DNA of 5,400 nucleotides from an uncultured Aquimarina sp. (lineage in GTDB: Bacteria > Bacteroidota > Bacteroidia > Flavobacteriales > Flavobacteriaceae), in assembly GCA_937958735.1 (NCBI GenBank), contig CALGNG010000366.1:1-5400 (forward strand), in the 5' to 3' direction. This document shows, one piece after another, positions 5,039 through 5,400 of the stretch. The notes beneath the pieces were generated by a model, which saw only the letters and a list, made by a program, of their open reading frames with translations, had not been told where the DNA came from and did no database searches. Positions within the stretch are counted from its first letter, which is position 1. The number at the start of each line of letters is the position of its first letter. A program made the translations under genes and the position numbers.

Positions 5039-5400
5039 ATGATTTTGAAGAATTATTTAAAAGTTTTGTGCTTATTATTTGTAACACTAATGTTGTCATG
5101 TAATGTAGAAGATGGCGAGGATGGTATTAATGGAACTGATGGCATAAATGGTGTTAATGGAGTTGACGGTCAAGATGGTGTAGACGGTAGAGATGGAGTT
5201 AGTGGTGGTGTAACTAATCTTATATTATCAGGAGACATTTCAGACGAAGAAGCTAGAATTAAAATAGAAAATACATTAGGGGCAGATACCCAGTTTGTTA
5301 TTATACGAAATACGACAAATCTTACTACTGTTAATTTATCGGGTTTATCAGAAGTTATTGGAATAGATGTTAAGAATAATAGTGAGTTATTAGATATTAA
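5039..5400 (+). CDS. Surface lipoprotein with collagen-like stalk and leucine-rich-repeat-like domain, 3'-truncated
   Basis: The frame is open from the ATG at 5039 to the right edge (120 codons plus two bases), so the gene continues outside. The N-terminus is a lipoprotein signal: MILKNYLK, hydrophobic core, then MLSC with Cys21 as the lipidation site (a slightly variant lipobox). Ten uninterrupted Gly-X-Y triplets follow (residues 26-55), mostly G-V/I-D/N, a collagen-like segment that could trimerise into a stalk. From about residue 86 there are 22-residue units: N91-x3-L95-x2-V98 recurs as N113-x3-L117-x2-I120, with LSGL between them. This resembles the leucine-rich/BspA or receptor-L-type repeats of flavobacterial surface proteins. 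The likely role is an outer-membrane-anchored adhesin or binding protein; the ligand is unknown. It lies about 120 bases beyond the GH16 hairpin, in the same direction but probably with its own promoter. Upstream AAGAG (5031-5035) is only a weak ribosome-binding match. Confidence 0.85.
   Translation, partial: MILKNYLKVLCLLFVTLMLSCNVEDGEDGINGTDGINGVNGVDGQDGVDGRDGVSGGVTNLILSGDISDEEARIKIENTLGADTQFVIIRNTTNLTTVNLSGLSEVIGIDVKNNSELLDI
5114..5203 (+). repeat. Gly-X-Asp/Asn collagen-like tandem repeat in the lipoprotein gene
   Basis: Ten consecutive 9-base units, each GG(N) plus two codons, encode G-E-D, G-I-N, G-T-D, G-I-N, G-V-N, G-V-D, G-Q-D, G-V-D, G-R-D and G-V-S. Asp or Asn holds the third position in nine of ten. 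The DNA repeat is imperfect, with varied Gly codons (GGC, GGT, GGA), so the array has diverged since its expansion but could still change in copy number by slippage. Confidence 0.88.

Noticed and set aside
4913..5085. 14-base direct repeat TTATTATTTGTAAC at 4913-4926 and 5072-5085
   Set aside because: With this base composition about one such match per window is expected by chance; one copy encodes part of a signal peptide and nothing else flanks the pair.
3849..5400. A polysaccharide-utilisation locus
   Set aside because: Only one glycoside hydrolase is present, with no SusC/SusD pair, sulfatase, transporter or sensor in the window.

Overview
The window is AT-rich, with A/T-biased third codon positions. 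It looks like chromosomal DNA from a member of the Bacteroidota, most likely a marine flavobacterium. The clues are a bacterial GlnRS with a C-terminal tail, signal peptides ending in (Y)AQ or NAQ, a secreted family-16 glycoside hydrolase with the active-site motif ExDxxE, a surface lipoprotein, almost no Shine-Dalgarno sequences, and hairpin terminators in nearly every gap. This assignment is inferred from style and gene content; there is no marker gene to prove it.

Layout, left to right. (1) The 3' two thirds of a glutaminyl-tRNA synthetase gene (glnS, + strand, cut by the left edge), with a C-terminal extension of about 120 residues and a hairpin right after the stop. (2) A stand-alone GNAT N-acetyltransferase (+), followed by its own terminator and then by a strong bidirectional terminator that separates it from the convergent gene. 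(3) On the - strand, an SPFH/stomatin-type membrane protein whose core resembles plant hypersensitive-induced-reaction proteins, and upstream of it a gene for a 63-residue secreted peptide. A terminator between these two means they are probably transcribed separately. (4) A divergent intergenic region of about 250 bases with two palindromic, operator-like sequences. (5) A secreted GH16 glycoside hydrolase (+). Its stop codon lies inside a perfect 38-base-pair inverted repeat with a 5-base loop. (6) The start of a lipoprotein (+, cut by the right edge) carrying ten Gly-X-Y collagen-like triplets and then leucine-rich-repeat-like units.

The genes do not form one pathway. The left half is housekeeping (tRNA charging, an acetyltransferase, a membrane scaffold protein). 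The right half is extracellular: a secreted small peptide, a polysaccharide hydrolase and a surface lipoprotein, consistent with life on algal polysaccharides. No SusC/SusD pair, sulfatase or regulator is present, so a polysaccharide-utilisation locus cannot be claimed from this window. No tRNA, rRNA, CRISPR array, insertion sequence or defence system was seen. The most unusual items are the 38-bp perfect hairpin at the GH16 stop, the collagen-plus-LRR lipoprotein, the extra domain on GlnRS and the orphan secreted peptide.
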